Assembly: GCA_036852015.1 (NCBI GenBank) | Contig: JAANDG010000043.1 | Coordinates: 301,501 to 365,500 of the forward strand | Reading direction: 5' to 3' | Length of the DNA stretch: 64,000 bases | From: Pelodera strongyloides | Lineage: Eukaryota > Nematoda > Chromadorea > Rhabditida > Rhabditidae | Part shown: positions 52,079-64,000 of the stretch, in pieces | Numbering within the stretch: the first letter of the stretch is position 1 | How the letters are laid out: every line of letters starts with the position of its first letter | Program-made: the position numbers and the translations under genes | The notes under the pieces: generated by a model | What the model was told of the DNA's origin: nothing | What the model saw: only the letters and a program-made list of their open reading frames with translations | Databases searched by the model: none

Positions 52079-53586
52079 TGTGAGTGAACGCTAGGTTCTG
52101 TAAGTAGTGCGATGTTGGTCTAAATGGTTCGGCTTCGAACTCGTACTGTGTGCAGTCCCACCCACTGTGACAAGACTACAAACAAAGGGTGTCAAAATGA
52201 GGTGTGAATATTTGTAATCTAACATGCACACACAAAGGTGCCAAAGCCACATCTCCAATCAAAGACATAGGTCGCTAATGTACCACTGAATAGGGTGCTA
52301 AGGTTGGCAAATAACACGTATACAAGCAGAAACAAAAAGGCCCAAAGGCATACGAAAAACATATAGATACCGTAGGGTCAATTCGAAACAATGATATATT
52401 TGCCTCATAGTATTTGCTTAGGGAGTGGTTCAGTAGAATATCCAGCCTATGTTGGCATTATGCATTATTTTCATGCGCTGAATGTAAGGGGCAAGCATTA
52501 CACGTACGCAAATACCACGAGAGGAAAACACTTGTGTTGCATAATAATTATGAAAGAACAAAAGTACTTCGTTGTGGAAACTACATTTGAATTGTAACTG
52601 CATAGATGAGTGTTTTCAGCGGGAAGCCTTTACGCATATATTTCGGGAAAACTCGTTAACCAGATTGCAAGAATAGTAAAAAGCAAAATTTTTTAGTCTC
52701 TGCAACCACAAATTGAAAACAACAAAAAAATAAACTGAAAGAGGGACCTCATTGGGTTGCTATTTAACTGCTTGCAATATGTAGGCTGGCAGCTGAGTCC
52801 CCCAGTAACTTTTTTCCGCACTTTTTCTTTTTGTGTAATCAAAGAAAAATCTCCGTGACTTATATTACTTCTGAAAAATATTGTTTGCAAATGAAGTCTA
52901 ATTTCCCAGCTCGTCACCAGTGCTATGGAACACGTGACTAGCATCCCAGTCCCCAGATAAGAATCCACATTTTAGTTAAAGTTGCAATACCAATGCTGTA
53001 AGATTGCTTGGGGAGATATACAGGACTTAAGGACTCAGCTAAAGAGGAAAAGAATATGAGTTTTTCTTTGGTCGTGATATCGTTGAGCTTACTGAGAATC
53101 CTTACGATAATTTATAAATATTATGGAAGCCAAAGTCACAGTGAGCATGGACATGCTTGGAAGCTAGTCGTTTCCATGACTCTTCATTTCAGTAAGTATA
53201 AGTAAGATTATCCTTGTACAAGCCGGAGAGTAAGGGAATTTACACGTACACAACACTTACAAATGCATGACTTTATGAATTGTTAATTAGAAAAAAATCA
53301 CGCGCCCTATATTTTTTTTGGGAAATTGGATTTTTACACATACCAGGCTGCTTCCTGCAATTAGTATAGATTTATGGTAAAAATCATGAAACATTGGTTT
53401 CAGAGTTTCCTCTATTTGATGGCATAATTATGGATGCATGGTCTTACTTTGTTGGTTGGGTGAGATCCCATCTACGAGACAATGACCAATATCGAGTACA
53501 ACAATGAATCCTCTCTGTAATTAGCATCTTAGAGTCCATTTGTTGAAGGTTATTCACTGGCTCTATACGACCTTGCATCGACTAGG

Positions 53587-53865
53587 ATGGGATTTTCAAG
53601 CAATTTTTCAAGTAAAAAACTTTCGATTGTTATTGACATTCTAAAACGGCCATTCATTATTGATACAATGGATTCTGATTGGCTTATGAGTAACGCAATC
53701 GAAATAATGGGAAAATATTCAGCAGGAAAAAATGCAAAAGCAGAATTCCAGAATTTGAATGGCGCATTAAATTCAGTACCAGCTGAAGAATTTTACTTTT
53801 TTGATTTGGGGCAAAATAAAAAAAGAATTAATATTTCAGAGAACTCAGGCAACACAGGGAAATGA
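53587..53865 (+). CDS. Unrecognised 92-codon open frame
   Basis: The ATG at 53587 opens an intronless frame of even composition, with stretches such as IVIDILKRPFIIDTMDSDW and an Asn/Lys-rich end (GQNKKRINISENS). There is no signal peptide, no membrane segment and no flanking splice sites. It reads more like protein than most frames in this gene-poor region, but I know no relative. Confidence 0.2.
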   Translation: MGFSSNFSSKKLSIVIDILKRPFIIDTMDSDWLMSNAIEIMGKYSAGKNAKAEFQNLNGALNSVPAEEFYFFDLGQNKKRINISENSGNTGK

Positions 53866-56800
53866 AGTAGGTTTTTTTGGTTTAACTCGCATCATGTCGT
53901 CGTGTAAATGTGTAACAAATCCATCCCATTTCATATCGCACTCTCCACACAATGGGATTTCACTTCCCAAGGACGGACGCCCTCCTCTTTTCTAAAGCAC
54001 GCCGGCCGAAATTCAAAACACCCGAGATTCCCGCGCATGACTTTTTGAACAATCTCAAAAGAATGTACATAATTGTCTTATTGCTACTGGGCTTTTTGAA
54101 TTTTATCCACCCCTAGAAAAGAAAGTTTATTAAGGCCTAATAAGTGATGCTCATCCCTGATTTGTTGAAACGTATGGTTTTATGTTCGTTTGACCCAAAG
54201 CAAGCAGGTTGTCAAATTGTTGCCACAGGGAACGCAACATATTTCCATTGTAAACGAGTAGGTTAGAAAGACACGACAAGTTGTCAAGGTGGGCATTGTT
54301 ATGTACATGAGATTTGAAGGCCTTTTACAAATTATGTAACTTATGGCGATATAACGAACAGGTTGCACGAAGATTAAGGTAAGTCAGAATTGCTAGAGGC
54401 ACTGTTTCCATGCATGCACGCAGGTGGTCACGAATAAGGAGCACATAAAATATTTCAAATATACAAGGGATCGCTTTCGTACTCATCAAAGGTTGCTAAA
54501 ACGCGATAACAAATGAATATTTCAGCACACATTGCCCTAACTAGGATAGGGCATCTACTGAGAAAAAGTGGGAAGTGAACATCTGTTACTGACCTGAAGC
54601 AAAAACGCTGCAATTATACGACCGTAAGCAATTACAAGGATCTACAATGTAGTCACTAAATGCTCTGGTGTCCGTTCTCGAATGACAGCCAATAAACGAA
54701 GAAGAAAACATGTGTTGTGGTATTGAATTGGTTACGTAAGAGGTACTGTTTAGAGTAGCACTGAGATTGTGGACTACGTGTTCATTATGCTGCAATACGG
54801 ACAGTGCATTTGCATAATAGACAAGGGGTCAAGTGAGAACAAAAGACGTAAAAAACGCGTTTGAATCACGCGAGAGTTTGTATGGAGGGCCTGAGCTGTT
54901 ACTTAGACTTACTTTTTATATGCCAAGAATCTGGTATAGAATACGCAAGAAAGAGAATGCATTGTCAGTTTCAATAATAAGTGTAGAATACTATAAGGAT
55001 TGTTGGCATACTCTCTTTGGTTGTCATTATCAGTGGTAAATCTGCCCGACGAGCTCTATACAACCTTTTAACCTGATACCTACACCAATAGCATGGGAAA
55101 GGCGACATATGCAAATATATTGCGCGACAGGTAGCATGCTCCAGGAAGCTATACCATATTACGCAACACAAACAAACATAATATTAACTTATTCAGCTAG
55201 GGTTCACGAAAAAATATTAAATAAACATTACGCTTATGTTCCAGTGTCAGGTATATAAAACAAAATGAGTTGGAAAATTCAAAATTACCAGAAAGAGATG
55301 ATTGTGCGTTAAAGATTCAAATTTGGAAGATCATGGCATACGCCTGTGTTTCCCACGAGAAGGAGAGTGGGAACTGTGAAGGAATGATCTCCCATTGGTG
55401 CCTTTCTATCTGAGTCTGTGTTCCCAGGGAGGGCAGTTGGTGCAAGGGTGGGCGTTCCCGGTAGCTGCCTTATCCGAGGGCTAAGAAACAGGTAGTCAAC
55501 CACTACCACAACTTGTAATTCTACATATCCAGAGACCAAAATGCAGATGTTAGTTACATGACTCGGAAACAGACCCCGTAAGGTGGTTTAAATGTCTTGT
55601 AGTATAAGGTGTGAACATGGGAAGGAATATGTCAGGTCGACTAACACATCTGCACAAATTTGGACTTCGTATGAAAACAAGCCACGGTAATAAATAGGTG
55701 CTTTATCCCACGGATCTACTCTTAGGACCAAATATGTCCCTATACCGAAAAATAAGCCGATAAATCATCATTAGCCATCTGTTTTTGCAACAGCCGTATA
55801 ATAGTCGGTAGGAGGGGGGTAATAAAAACTAATTAGACGTCTGTGAAACAGACGCTCTACAAGTAACTACCGCCCAGGTTAATACACTGGTACCGTGGGG
55901 TTCAATCAACTAGCGATAACTGGAAAGTAATCTGTGCGCGGCATCTTTAAGGCAGCGCACTTGGGGGTCTTTTGCATGAAGTAGTGTCAAAACAGCTGGA
56001 ACAATATGTAGATAATAAGTATTGCCACAGGTTAAAATTTGTTTAGTCGATTGTTTTATGAGACCGACAACCTATTTAATTAAAAAGAAACGCACAGCAA
56101 GTTTTATAAATGAGATGTTTTTGTCAGTCGATATGTGCTGATTTGTGGTCTGTGCTGATATGATAGTTATTGCCTTAAAGTTAAGGAAATTAATCGATAA
56201 AAGTGGTTAAAAAGTAAATTAGTGCGTATAATAAACATTAGTACTTTGAGGAAGAGTTGACGATTGAAAAATATATGCACCTGTTTCTCACGAGTCGTAT
56301 GCAAATTAATCTTCTCGTGGCAGGGAATCGGTGCTCAAAAACATTGTTTACTAGTGACCTGCTCATTGGACACATGTTAGCGGTGATCTAGCAAGGCTGA
56401 TGTAGTACCGCTTAATGTACTATCTCTCTGGCAGCCGCTTTCCCCACAGGTACAGCCGCTAGGACACAAAAGATGACTGATTGTCCTTGTTTCTTGCGCT
56501 CTAGCGCTAGGGAAGCAATTGCTTTAACAAAAAGTTAGGAACCGATAAACTAACTAATGCGTATCACAAAAAGTATGACATATTAAACATTGTTGAACAT
56601 CACTCTACATTTCTATTAGTAACTAGTTTCCTTTTGATAATTGCTCATCTATTTGTTCAAAATGAATACAAATAAAGGGCACTCAGTCAGCTGAAAATTG
56701 GGCACCCGTAGCGAAGTGCACACTTGCTCTAATGGTAAGATATTACTAATTATACCATAATGAGTCTAGTACCAACAATAAATAGTCTATCTATCGAAAT

Positions 56801-59542
56801 ATAGTGGTTGGATCCGTGAATGTGTGATAAAGCAAATAACACATGGAACGAATTAAGTGAGGGCCCATCGGCAAAAAAAGTGTTGTTGTCAGAAATAAGC
56901 CCCAATGAGAAGAAAATCAACGAATAGAGAGTGAAATATGAAATTCCAATGTTGTAGATATTAAAGCATGTAATTGTTTGTTTCATATAACAATTATATA
57001 TATATATACTATCAACACTTTCTTTTGTTCATAATTTATGATTGATATTTAAGTGGGTTATTTTTTTTTTCTTTTATTTTTTTAATGAAAACTGCTGGCG
57101 TATTGTTTCGCTAGGTGTTATTCATTTCACAAACTACGATATCTCACTTGGCAATGATAACAAAGGTATGTCTAGTTTGGTATGTTCTATTCTGTCTGTA
57201 CATGGTCGAATGAAACAGGGCTGCACATATTTAAAAAAAAAGTATTTGCCGCAAAACCGTCCAGCTGCTATTTGAGAAGTGGTTATTAATCCACTCGAGA
57301 TTAAGTGGGCTTTACCACAGCCGCCTATACGGTAAGTCGATAGCCTGACAGTTGCCAACTGGTGGCTTTTTTCTATAAACTGCTCAACTTTCAATCGTCA
57401 ATTACGCTAAAATATTCATTGACAAAATTCTATGTGGCTTATTATGATATTTCTTTCCACTTGGAGTACATATCCCATTGTGTATGATATTCGAACCAAC
57501 GTCTCCGCTACGTACGCTCTCACATCTGATAACCCAACATCAAAAGATGGAACCAAATTGTAGTGACAATCACCCATTCATTATCATTCTTGAGGATGCA
57601 CGCAAGGGAATTATGCATGATACATTTATGAGAAATGAAATCAGACTCATCAATAAACCAAGTGATAATAATTCAGGATGCGATCAAATTTCGCCTTTAA
57701 ATGTTTTTCGGATTTCGCATCAGTTAACACAAAAAAAGAGACAAAGAAGGTCAATAAGTTATAAATTGCAAGAGTATTAAAAGGAATAAAGTGTTTGTTC
57801 GATCTAAAGCAAGCTATGGCAACGTCTGCAGCGAACCGAACAGTTGTGACCTGACACACCGAACCAGGAGATTAACGGCCGACAGCGCGCCACTGTAAGC
57901 TGGCAAGTGGATAGTTTTCCAAGCATATTGTACCATATAGTTTCGGACCGGCTACGCATTTTCTGTCTAGTTTACCCCGTGGAACAAAAACTAAGAAAAT
58001 AATACTTAATTGCAGAAAAAATGCATGCAACATAATATGTAACCATGAGCATAAGATGTAACAATCCAAAGAGTGATAGCATTGAAAGTCAAAGGTTTTG
58101 GTAGATATTTGGAACAACCCTCTTTGGCTATGTTGTACCTGCGAGACGTGACAAGCACAGTTGAGGGAGAGGGAGAAGAACTAATTATGTATTTTCAATG
58201 CATCTACATTTGCGTACAAAGCAGTGAATTTTGATTCATTTGGTGTCTCTGCTCGATTTATTCGGGCTAACATAAATGATCTCAATGATTCATATGTATC
58301 ACATTTGCGCCTTGAAGCAAAATTTAGTTTCTTGGATCTCTTAAATCAAATAGCCATTTGGTATTACAATCTGGTCCGAACAAATTGTATGCGAGATTTT
58401 GAAACAAGTGCTTTCATTCAATGGAGCTGATAGTTAATCAACTGCCCAACAGTGTGCAGTTAATCACCATACGGATGTTTTTTCACCTTACAACGCGAAC
58501 TCCTATCAAATGCTTAGATTAGGACACGATAAGGGATAGTCTTATAAATCTTCTATACAGAAGCAATGGAAGCTTAGGGGCTACTACCTAAATTTAAGTT
58601 ACAACTCGAAAACAACGTCAGTCACATACATGCCGGTTTATTGAGATCTTCATCCAAATTTTTTACTCTTATGTTTATTTGCTACAAGCAAAACTTCTTT
58701 TTCTTATTTCTTACGAGGGAAAACGAAAAGAGATTTATTTCTCCAGTAACTATGCTAATTTGCGCATACGGCCGATAGATATATGCATAGGCACATAACT
58801 GCAATTTGATTTGGCCTTGTTTGGAGACTATGGATATATCTTCCCTCTGTGTCATATCTGTTGTCTCACATAATTAGGTTTCACAAACTTTGTGAGCGGA
58901 AATTTACGCGTTTACGTTAAAGTTTGCTGGGAAGTGCAACGAAATGGTTGCTTAGGATTCTTAAAATAGGAAAGAAACATGTGAGCCACAAGACTTAAAA
59001 GTCTTCGCAGTTTATTAACTTTTTTCACGGTGATCAACTAATGTTGTTCTGAGTGCCGTATTAAATGGATCGTTATCTACTTCATCGTTGTGAGAATATG
59101 TCACACATGTGTTGAACATTGACAATTTGACGATAATTGCAGTGATTTTCATCTAATCCAAATAGCGACACCTGGGCTACTGGCAAGGTGGAGAAAAAAT
59201 GATAAAATTGATGGTTGGATGGATCGAACGATGTGATAGAAAAAAGAATAATAAAAATGCCCTCAACTATGCACTAGCGAAAGTTGATCAAGCATAACAT
59301 CCAGTTATACCGTGATAAATTCAGACTACACAAATAAAGCAGTGCATGTTGACCATCAATTGCCATTGCATAATCATTTCCACATGTCTGAATTATCTTT
59401 GTTTTTTTTTTGACGAATGTGCATAGAAGCAGGACAGTTGTTGCAAATAAGAATCACTTTTAACAGATTGCACCATAATGAAGGGTTCGACGGCAGGTCA
59501 TCGGTCACCTCGGTGTTTTAGTGTAATGGTATAGACAGTTCA

Positions 59543-59773
59543 ATGAAATATCAGCTATGCATAATTTGCGTAATCGTTGCAATTTTCATACAAGAGGCAG
59601 CAAAATTTAGAACAATAACATACATAGACGTGGTCACTTATTGCAATACCGACAGTTGTTTAACTTGTGAGCGTGGCAGTTTTTGTTTTGTTTTGTATCA
59701 TAATGACAATTGGCGGAAGCTTTTGTTATTTCAATATCTAACCTTTGTTCTTATGTTCTGTCAATACGCATGA
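59543..59773 (+). CDS. Possible small secreted Cys-containing peptide, incomplete model
   Basis: The ATG at 59543 starts a good signal-peptide-like sequence (MKYQLCIICVIVAIFIQEAA) followed by CNTDSCLTCERGSFC, a dense Cys pattern. The frame then becomes hydrophobic and ends in CQYA, which suggests that a splice site was missed or the match is chance. No neighbouring exon was identified. Confidence 0.2.
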   Translation: MKYQLCIICVIVAIFIQEAAKFRTITYIDVVTYCNTDSCLTCERGSFCFVLYHNDNWRKLLLFQYLTFVLMFCQYA

Positions 59774-61485
59774 CAATCATCGACCGCGTGCCTTATAGCA
59801 TTGTGGCCTTACTATCCCCAATTGCGCAACGACAATCACAAAGGTTTGCCGATTTGTAACAGAAGTTTGCCGGTGACATTAGTATAATGGATGTAAACGT
59901 TTTATTATGGGTTGCTAGAAAGAGCTATATGACCATTTTTTGATGGGAAAAATAAAGAAGAAAAAACGGAGAAAAGTAAATAAATAAAATACTTTTTGTT
60001 AAATAAATGTTACTACATACCATAAGGTTACAATTGCATTCAAAAAGAAACCCTAGGAATACACTTTGAATTGAAATGATTCAATTCCAGAGGACCACTA
60101 ACTCAATCAGTATTTCAATATGGGTTTTTGATATTTGATTTTTTTTTGTGTGCAAACTGTGAAACCAGGAATCCGTGAAATTGTTTGCGTGAACTTGAGA
60201 GCTGTGAGTCGGGGAAAGCTCTTCCCTTGATGCAGTTATTAATTTTATATGTGCCGTCGCTCTCGGTGGGCAGTAAATGTTCCCTATTTGGAGCACTCAC
60301 TTCAGAATAGAAGTAGAATACTCAGAAGAGAGGACAGAACACGCAACAAATGAATGAAAAGTGGGATTGCGCTAGGCATCTTTATCACTTAATAAGTTTA
60401 ATAAGCAATATTTTGGATGTCAAAATATTGTTTCTTTTTTTTCTTAATCGAAAATGCGTATGAAAATGAGTGTCCAGTTTGATATAATGTGCAAAAACTG
60501 CACGGCATGCGAAATCAGGAAAGGGTAAATTTATTTTCTGCAAATTGAACCGTGAACTGAATCAAAATTGACTATTCTAAGGACCTTTACGACAAAATTA
60601 TCATTTGTTTTTTGGTGGCAGATATTTACTGGAAGTTAATATGTTTGAGCCTTCGACATGATTTTCCTGAGTACTGCAATGGTGGGTGCTCGAGACCCCT
60701 CCCGGGTTCACTTATTCCTGTTATTCGGAAAATGTGCAATATCGGTAGTGACTTTCACTTTTAGACATCGGTCCGGCAAGTTTTATAGGTGAAAATGGGG
60801 TCAGCATCTCTCAAGAGAAATGACACCGCCTGGCTTTCAATCTTCAACCGAAAGTGAACAAGGCAAGCATTTAAAGATATTATGATATCCCAGCAGCGCT
60901 CACAAGGAACACTTGACTCAAAGCATTAACAAAACAGTTCTGATTGTTGTTTCCGTTACTCCCTCTTTGAGTAAACACGCTTATGCTTCGGATTTTTTAT
61001 ATGTATCTGTACATTTGTTGTATTTATCGTCTTCAAAGTTCGGGCTAAAAATTGATCGTAGGATATGTTGTTCGTATGAATGAAACGTTGCCCAGTATCT
61101 CTCAATAGGATATCGCATGTAATCGCCCGATATTCTGGTTCTCAAGCCGAACGCGCAATTCACTTTTTGTCGGCGGTTTTCTGGATAAGTATTTCACGGA
61201 TTTTAGCGCCAGTGGTGCCGTTTGCCACAAACCGGTCTCGAGTTGAAAGTACGCTTTGTAGGAAAGAACTCTAACATAGTTCCTTGCCTAAAGCCTCTCG
61301 CGGTTGCTCACCTAGTATCTAAACCTTAGAATTTGTTGCACTAAAGTACACTGTATAAGGTAAATTATTGTCTATAATATCATTTTCTTGGTATCTTTCT
61401 TCTTGGTGTAGTTGTTCGGAGGGAACTTGTTTGTGAATATCTCTGTTGCGTGGATTTTATGAGGCAAAATTCAGTATTTTTCAGA

Positions 61486-63754
61486 ATGAATCAATTAATA
61501 CTGCTTCTTGCAGTAGCTACGGTATGTTATGCTGGAAATGTTGCCATATGTAGAAACCTGAAGTCGTGTGCGGAATGTACCGACTCATACATTCACGTAT
61601 TCGGATTTAAGGAGAATTGCAGGTTCTTTTCTTTGCTGCTTCGTTTAGTGTGCAACAGTGTGCCTTTTTTATCCAATGATGAAAAGTGCGAGCATTCGTG
61701 TATGCTCTACTTGCACGTGGCCCACCTGTTGGCGACCTTACAAAAACTCATAATTTGTTACAATTCCTTTGTACATGAATCTATAGATGGTGTGTGGAGA
61801 CGCAAGTGTGTGGTGGTCCAATCTCTTGCCCTCTTGGAAAACCAGTTGTGCAGAGGGACCAATTCAAGTGCCCAGCCAAAGTCAGTTTGACTTATTGGAC
61901 TATAACATGAGTCACTTTCTGAGATTTATTTCTTAATTTTTTGTCTCCTTCTAATTGTATGTGAATGATTTAATTATCCGTTCCTCAGTTTCCCACCGCC
62001 AAAGGAAAGAGATACACTGATCGATTGGGACGCTCATTGTTCGCAGTGGCCCTTTCAGTAAAGGATCAGAATGTCACCGAATGTCTGGCTAATAGCAGAC
62101 CGGATGTCGGGTATTTTATTTTTACTATTCAATTATTTACTTTACAGCTGCTAATTTTGTTATGTAAAATATATAAGTTACGACAAAAACACACTGACGA
62201 ACGAAAAAAAATCTTCCAGTCACATAAAGACCTATGAAGTTGAATGCGATTCATCTCACAACATTTGCTCCGGACTGCTGGCCGTTTCAGAAGAGGCCAA
62301 GGCCATTTATGTCGCCTACAAAGGAACGTCTCTTGATAAGCAGGTTTGTTGCAGTGCAGTTTATAGAAAGATCTACTTGTAGCAAGGGCTATGCTCGAAA
62401 GGCCGTAGAGTGTTATTACGTTGACAACAGACAGATCTCGTAACGAGCAAATTTAAGCTATTCACCGAGTTCATCCACTCTCTAACTGCTCAATTGGGTG
62501 CGTGGGAAAAGTTCGAAGCTGGAACGGGAGTGATGACCTACTTCTACCAGGCATTCCAGAAACTGTTTATTGAGGTGACACATTATAAACATGAAGTAAG
62601 ATCACACAAAATTTACTACGTGCTTTGTCATCATGACATCTGCAAGTTGCGAACTCAAGTTAAACTATTTTTAATGCAATTGTTTATTTTAGGGTGGCAT
62701 GAAGAAAGACCTGATCGAATTGAGAAAGAAATATCCAAATTATCGAGTGTGGGTGACTGGACATTCCCTTGGCGGTCAGTCCTTTACTAATATGCTCGTG
62801 GAAAGTCACCTGGATTAGACTAGCTGCTAATTGCCTTTTTTGAACTTTCAACTTTATTCTACCTCTTAGGTTCATTGGCTTCGATGACTGCTCTCTATCT
62901 GGTACACAATAAGATTATTGCTGATGCCAAGGTGGGCATTTTTGTTGTGGAGTTGGGCCTGTGATGCAATAATTCAATCCGAAATCAATAATATTCCTAT
63001 TATTTTGTAGCTATCTTTTAGATCCGTCTTGTCACATTTGGAGAACCCCGCACTGGAAATGTTGCATTTGCGAAAGAAGTCGAGAAACAGATTTCGTTCA
63101 GATATCGTGTAGTGAAAAGAAACGATTTTGTGAGTCTGCCATTTCAGAACAATGTTAAACTTGATGAAAACTTTCGGGTGATTCATGTCGTAAACCGAGG
63201 GCTGGCTAGTTCAGTATTGATCATTGAAATTCTGATCTCAGGTTACAAACATTCCCAACTCGTTGGATCCAAACAGTGTGATGGTGACAAATGCTATATT
63301 CGATCGCCAACCCCTCTTCTACAGATATCTTGTTCATTATGACAACAATATGAACAAGCAGGACACGTTCAAGGTATCTCTAAACCAAGCTCCATTCTTT
63401 TTTTACCACCTCTTCAGCTGTATGACTATTAGCACAAAATGAATTTATGTGCATACGAGTATATGTAAGACAACAATAAAAAAAACCAGGTATGTGAACT
63501 GTCCGATGACCATGGATGCAGAAACCTTGCGATTGCTGCCGATGTGAATGACCACGTCACCTACTTTGGGGTTAATCACGACGAGTATGGAAACCAAAGG
63601 TAATCCCGTTTTTTTTCAACTGGTAAAAAAACACTGCAAACCGGTGTGTGTAGATGATAAAAACCGAACATATGGTTTTAAATGGAACTAAAATTTCGTA
63701 AATCGTGTAGATATTCTCATTCTTTTCAGATGTAAACGATCTCTTCTGCAATAA
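61486..63754 (+). CDS. Secreted class 3 lipase
   Basis: Exons 61486-61622, 61787-61880, 61989-62110, 62220-62343, 62431-62574, 62693-62774, 62870-62931, 63022-63129, 63242-63373, 63490-63599 and 63730-63754 total 1140 bases, 379 aa, with all phases closing. Residues 1-16 are a signal peptide. Residues 22-77 form a Cys-rich head (CRNLKSCAEC, CRWCVETQVC, CPLGK) of the kind found on many nematode lipases of this class. The alpha/beta hydrolase domain carries YVAYKGTS, the nucleophile elbow GHSLGG (Ser232), the acid in KRNDF (Asp290) and the His in VNDHVTYFG (His357), so the triad is complete. It should hydrolyse triacylglycerol or related esters outside the cell or in the gut lumen. A TTTTCAG acceptor is one base before the ATG. 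Confidence 0.92.
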
Positions 63755-63796
63755 TAACTCTTGCACACAAGGATGTCTAATAATTATTCTTTTGTA

Positions 63797-63802
63797 TAAT
63801 AA
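63797..63802 (+). terminator. Poly(A) signal AATAAA of the lipase gene
   Basis: AATAAA lies 43 bases after the stop codon at 63752-63754. Confidence 0.7.
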
Positions 63803-64000
63803 AGTATTTATTCGCGTCAAACGAGAATTTCTTAACTGAAATGAATGGGCGGAAAAACTTGAGGGAATCAGATTATCAAGAGGCGTTCTATATCACAGGC
63901 AAGGCAGCAGAGATAAAGTTCACTCTTTCCCTGAGGGAAGAAGACTTAAAAGTAATTTAATAGCGCCTAAAATAGAAAATAAATAACAAGCAAAACGGCC

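Larger units (their letters stand above)
51355..61485. other. Long gene-poor region
   Basis: About 10 kb without a confident gene. It contains the promoter side of the fibronectin-III gene, a 93-bp tandem duplication (51893-52078), a 92-codon frame at 53587-53865 and a short signal-peptide-like Cys-containing frame at 59543-59773. The frames at 57478-57780 and 58224-58430 have no support. No tRNA, rRNA or complete mobile element was found. Confidence 0.4.

Noticed and set aside
59519..59532. tRNA-like A box (TAGTGTAATGGTA)
   Set aside because: No B box at the right distance downstream and no cloverleaf can be drawn. The GGTTCGA-like sequence lies upstream instead.

Overview
This is eukaryotic DNA, most likely from a nematode. 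Every confident gene is split into many short exons by mostly short GT-AG introns. Nearly all start codons lie 0-20 bases after a splice-acceptor-like TTTCAG or TTTAG, the pattern expected where spliced-leader trans-splicing is common. The protein families also fit (class 3 lipase with a Cys-rich N-terminus, Ly6/Quiver-type GPI protein, papain-like and pepsin-like proteins). GC is roughly 36-38%. I cannot name the species.

Layout. 1-1162 (+): the 3' end of a carnitine O-acetyltransferase gene ending in a peroxisomal SRL tail. 1499-3972 (+): a pepsin-fold protein that has lost both active-site motifs. 4596-6439 (+): a TesB/ACOT8-type acyl-CoA thioesterase ending in SQL. 7673-26458 (-): one very large gene for a GAP1-family Ras GTPase-activating protein. 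I traced 27 coding exons (1341 codons plus stop, with every phase closing) encoding an acidic Ser/Thr-rich N-terminus, two C2 domains, a RasGAP domain and a PH domain. A 6.4-kb intron in it carries a candidate alternative first exon that joins in phase and would give a short isoform without C2 domains.

26459-34552 is mostly gene-poor. It contains a roughly 780-bp foldback element (30235-31014) with terminal inverted repeats of about 135 bp, an internal hairpin and a CTCGGAAA-rich palindromic block. 34553-35734 (+): a Ly6/Quiver-like GPI-anchored protein. 35735-42372: no recognised gene, but a GA microsatellite and two or three exon-like segments. 42373-44060 (+): an unrecognised single-pass membrane protein of 207 aa. 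45059-47738 (-): a papain-family protease with an N-terminal signal anchor. 48652-51354 (-): a signal-peptide, Cys-rich, fibronectin-III, single-TM protein of 489 aa. 51355-61485: long and gene-poor, with a 93-bp perfect tandem duplication. 61486-63754 (+): a secreted class 3 lipase of 379 aa with an intact Ser-Asp-His triad.

The genes do not form one pathway. The only functional link visible between neighbours is that the carnitine acetyltransferase and the thioesterase at the left edge are both acyl-Co-A enzymes with peroxisome-type C-termini. The most notable items are the pseudo-aspartic protease, the membrane-tethered cysteine protease, the possible alternative promoter in the RasGAP gene, the foldback element and an intronic cluster of ACTACCCC inverted repeats. 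All exon boundaries were read by eye from frames, phases and splice consensus, without transcript evidence.
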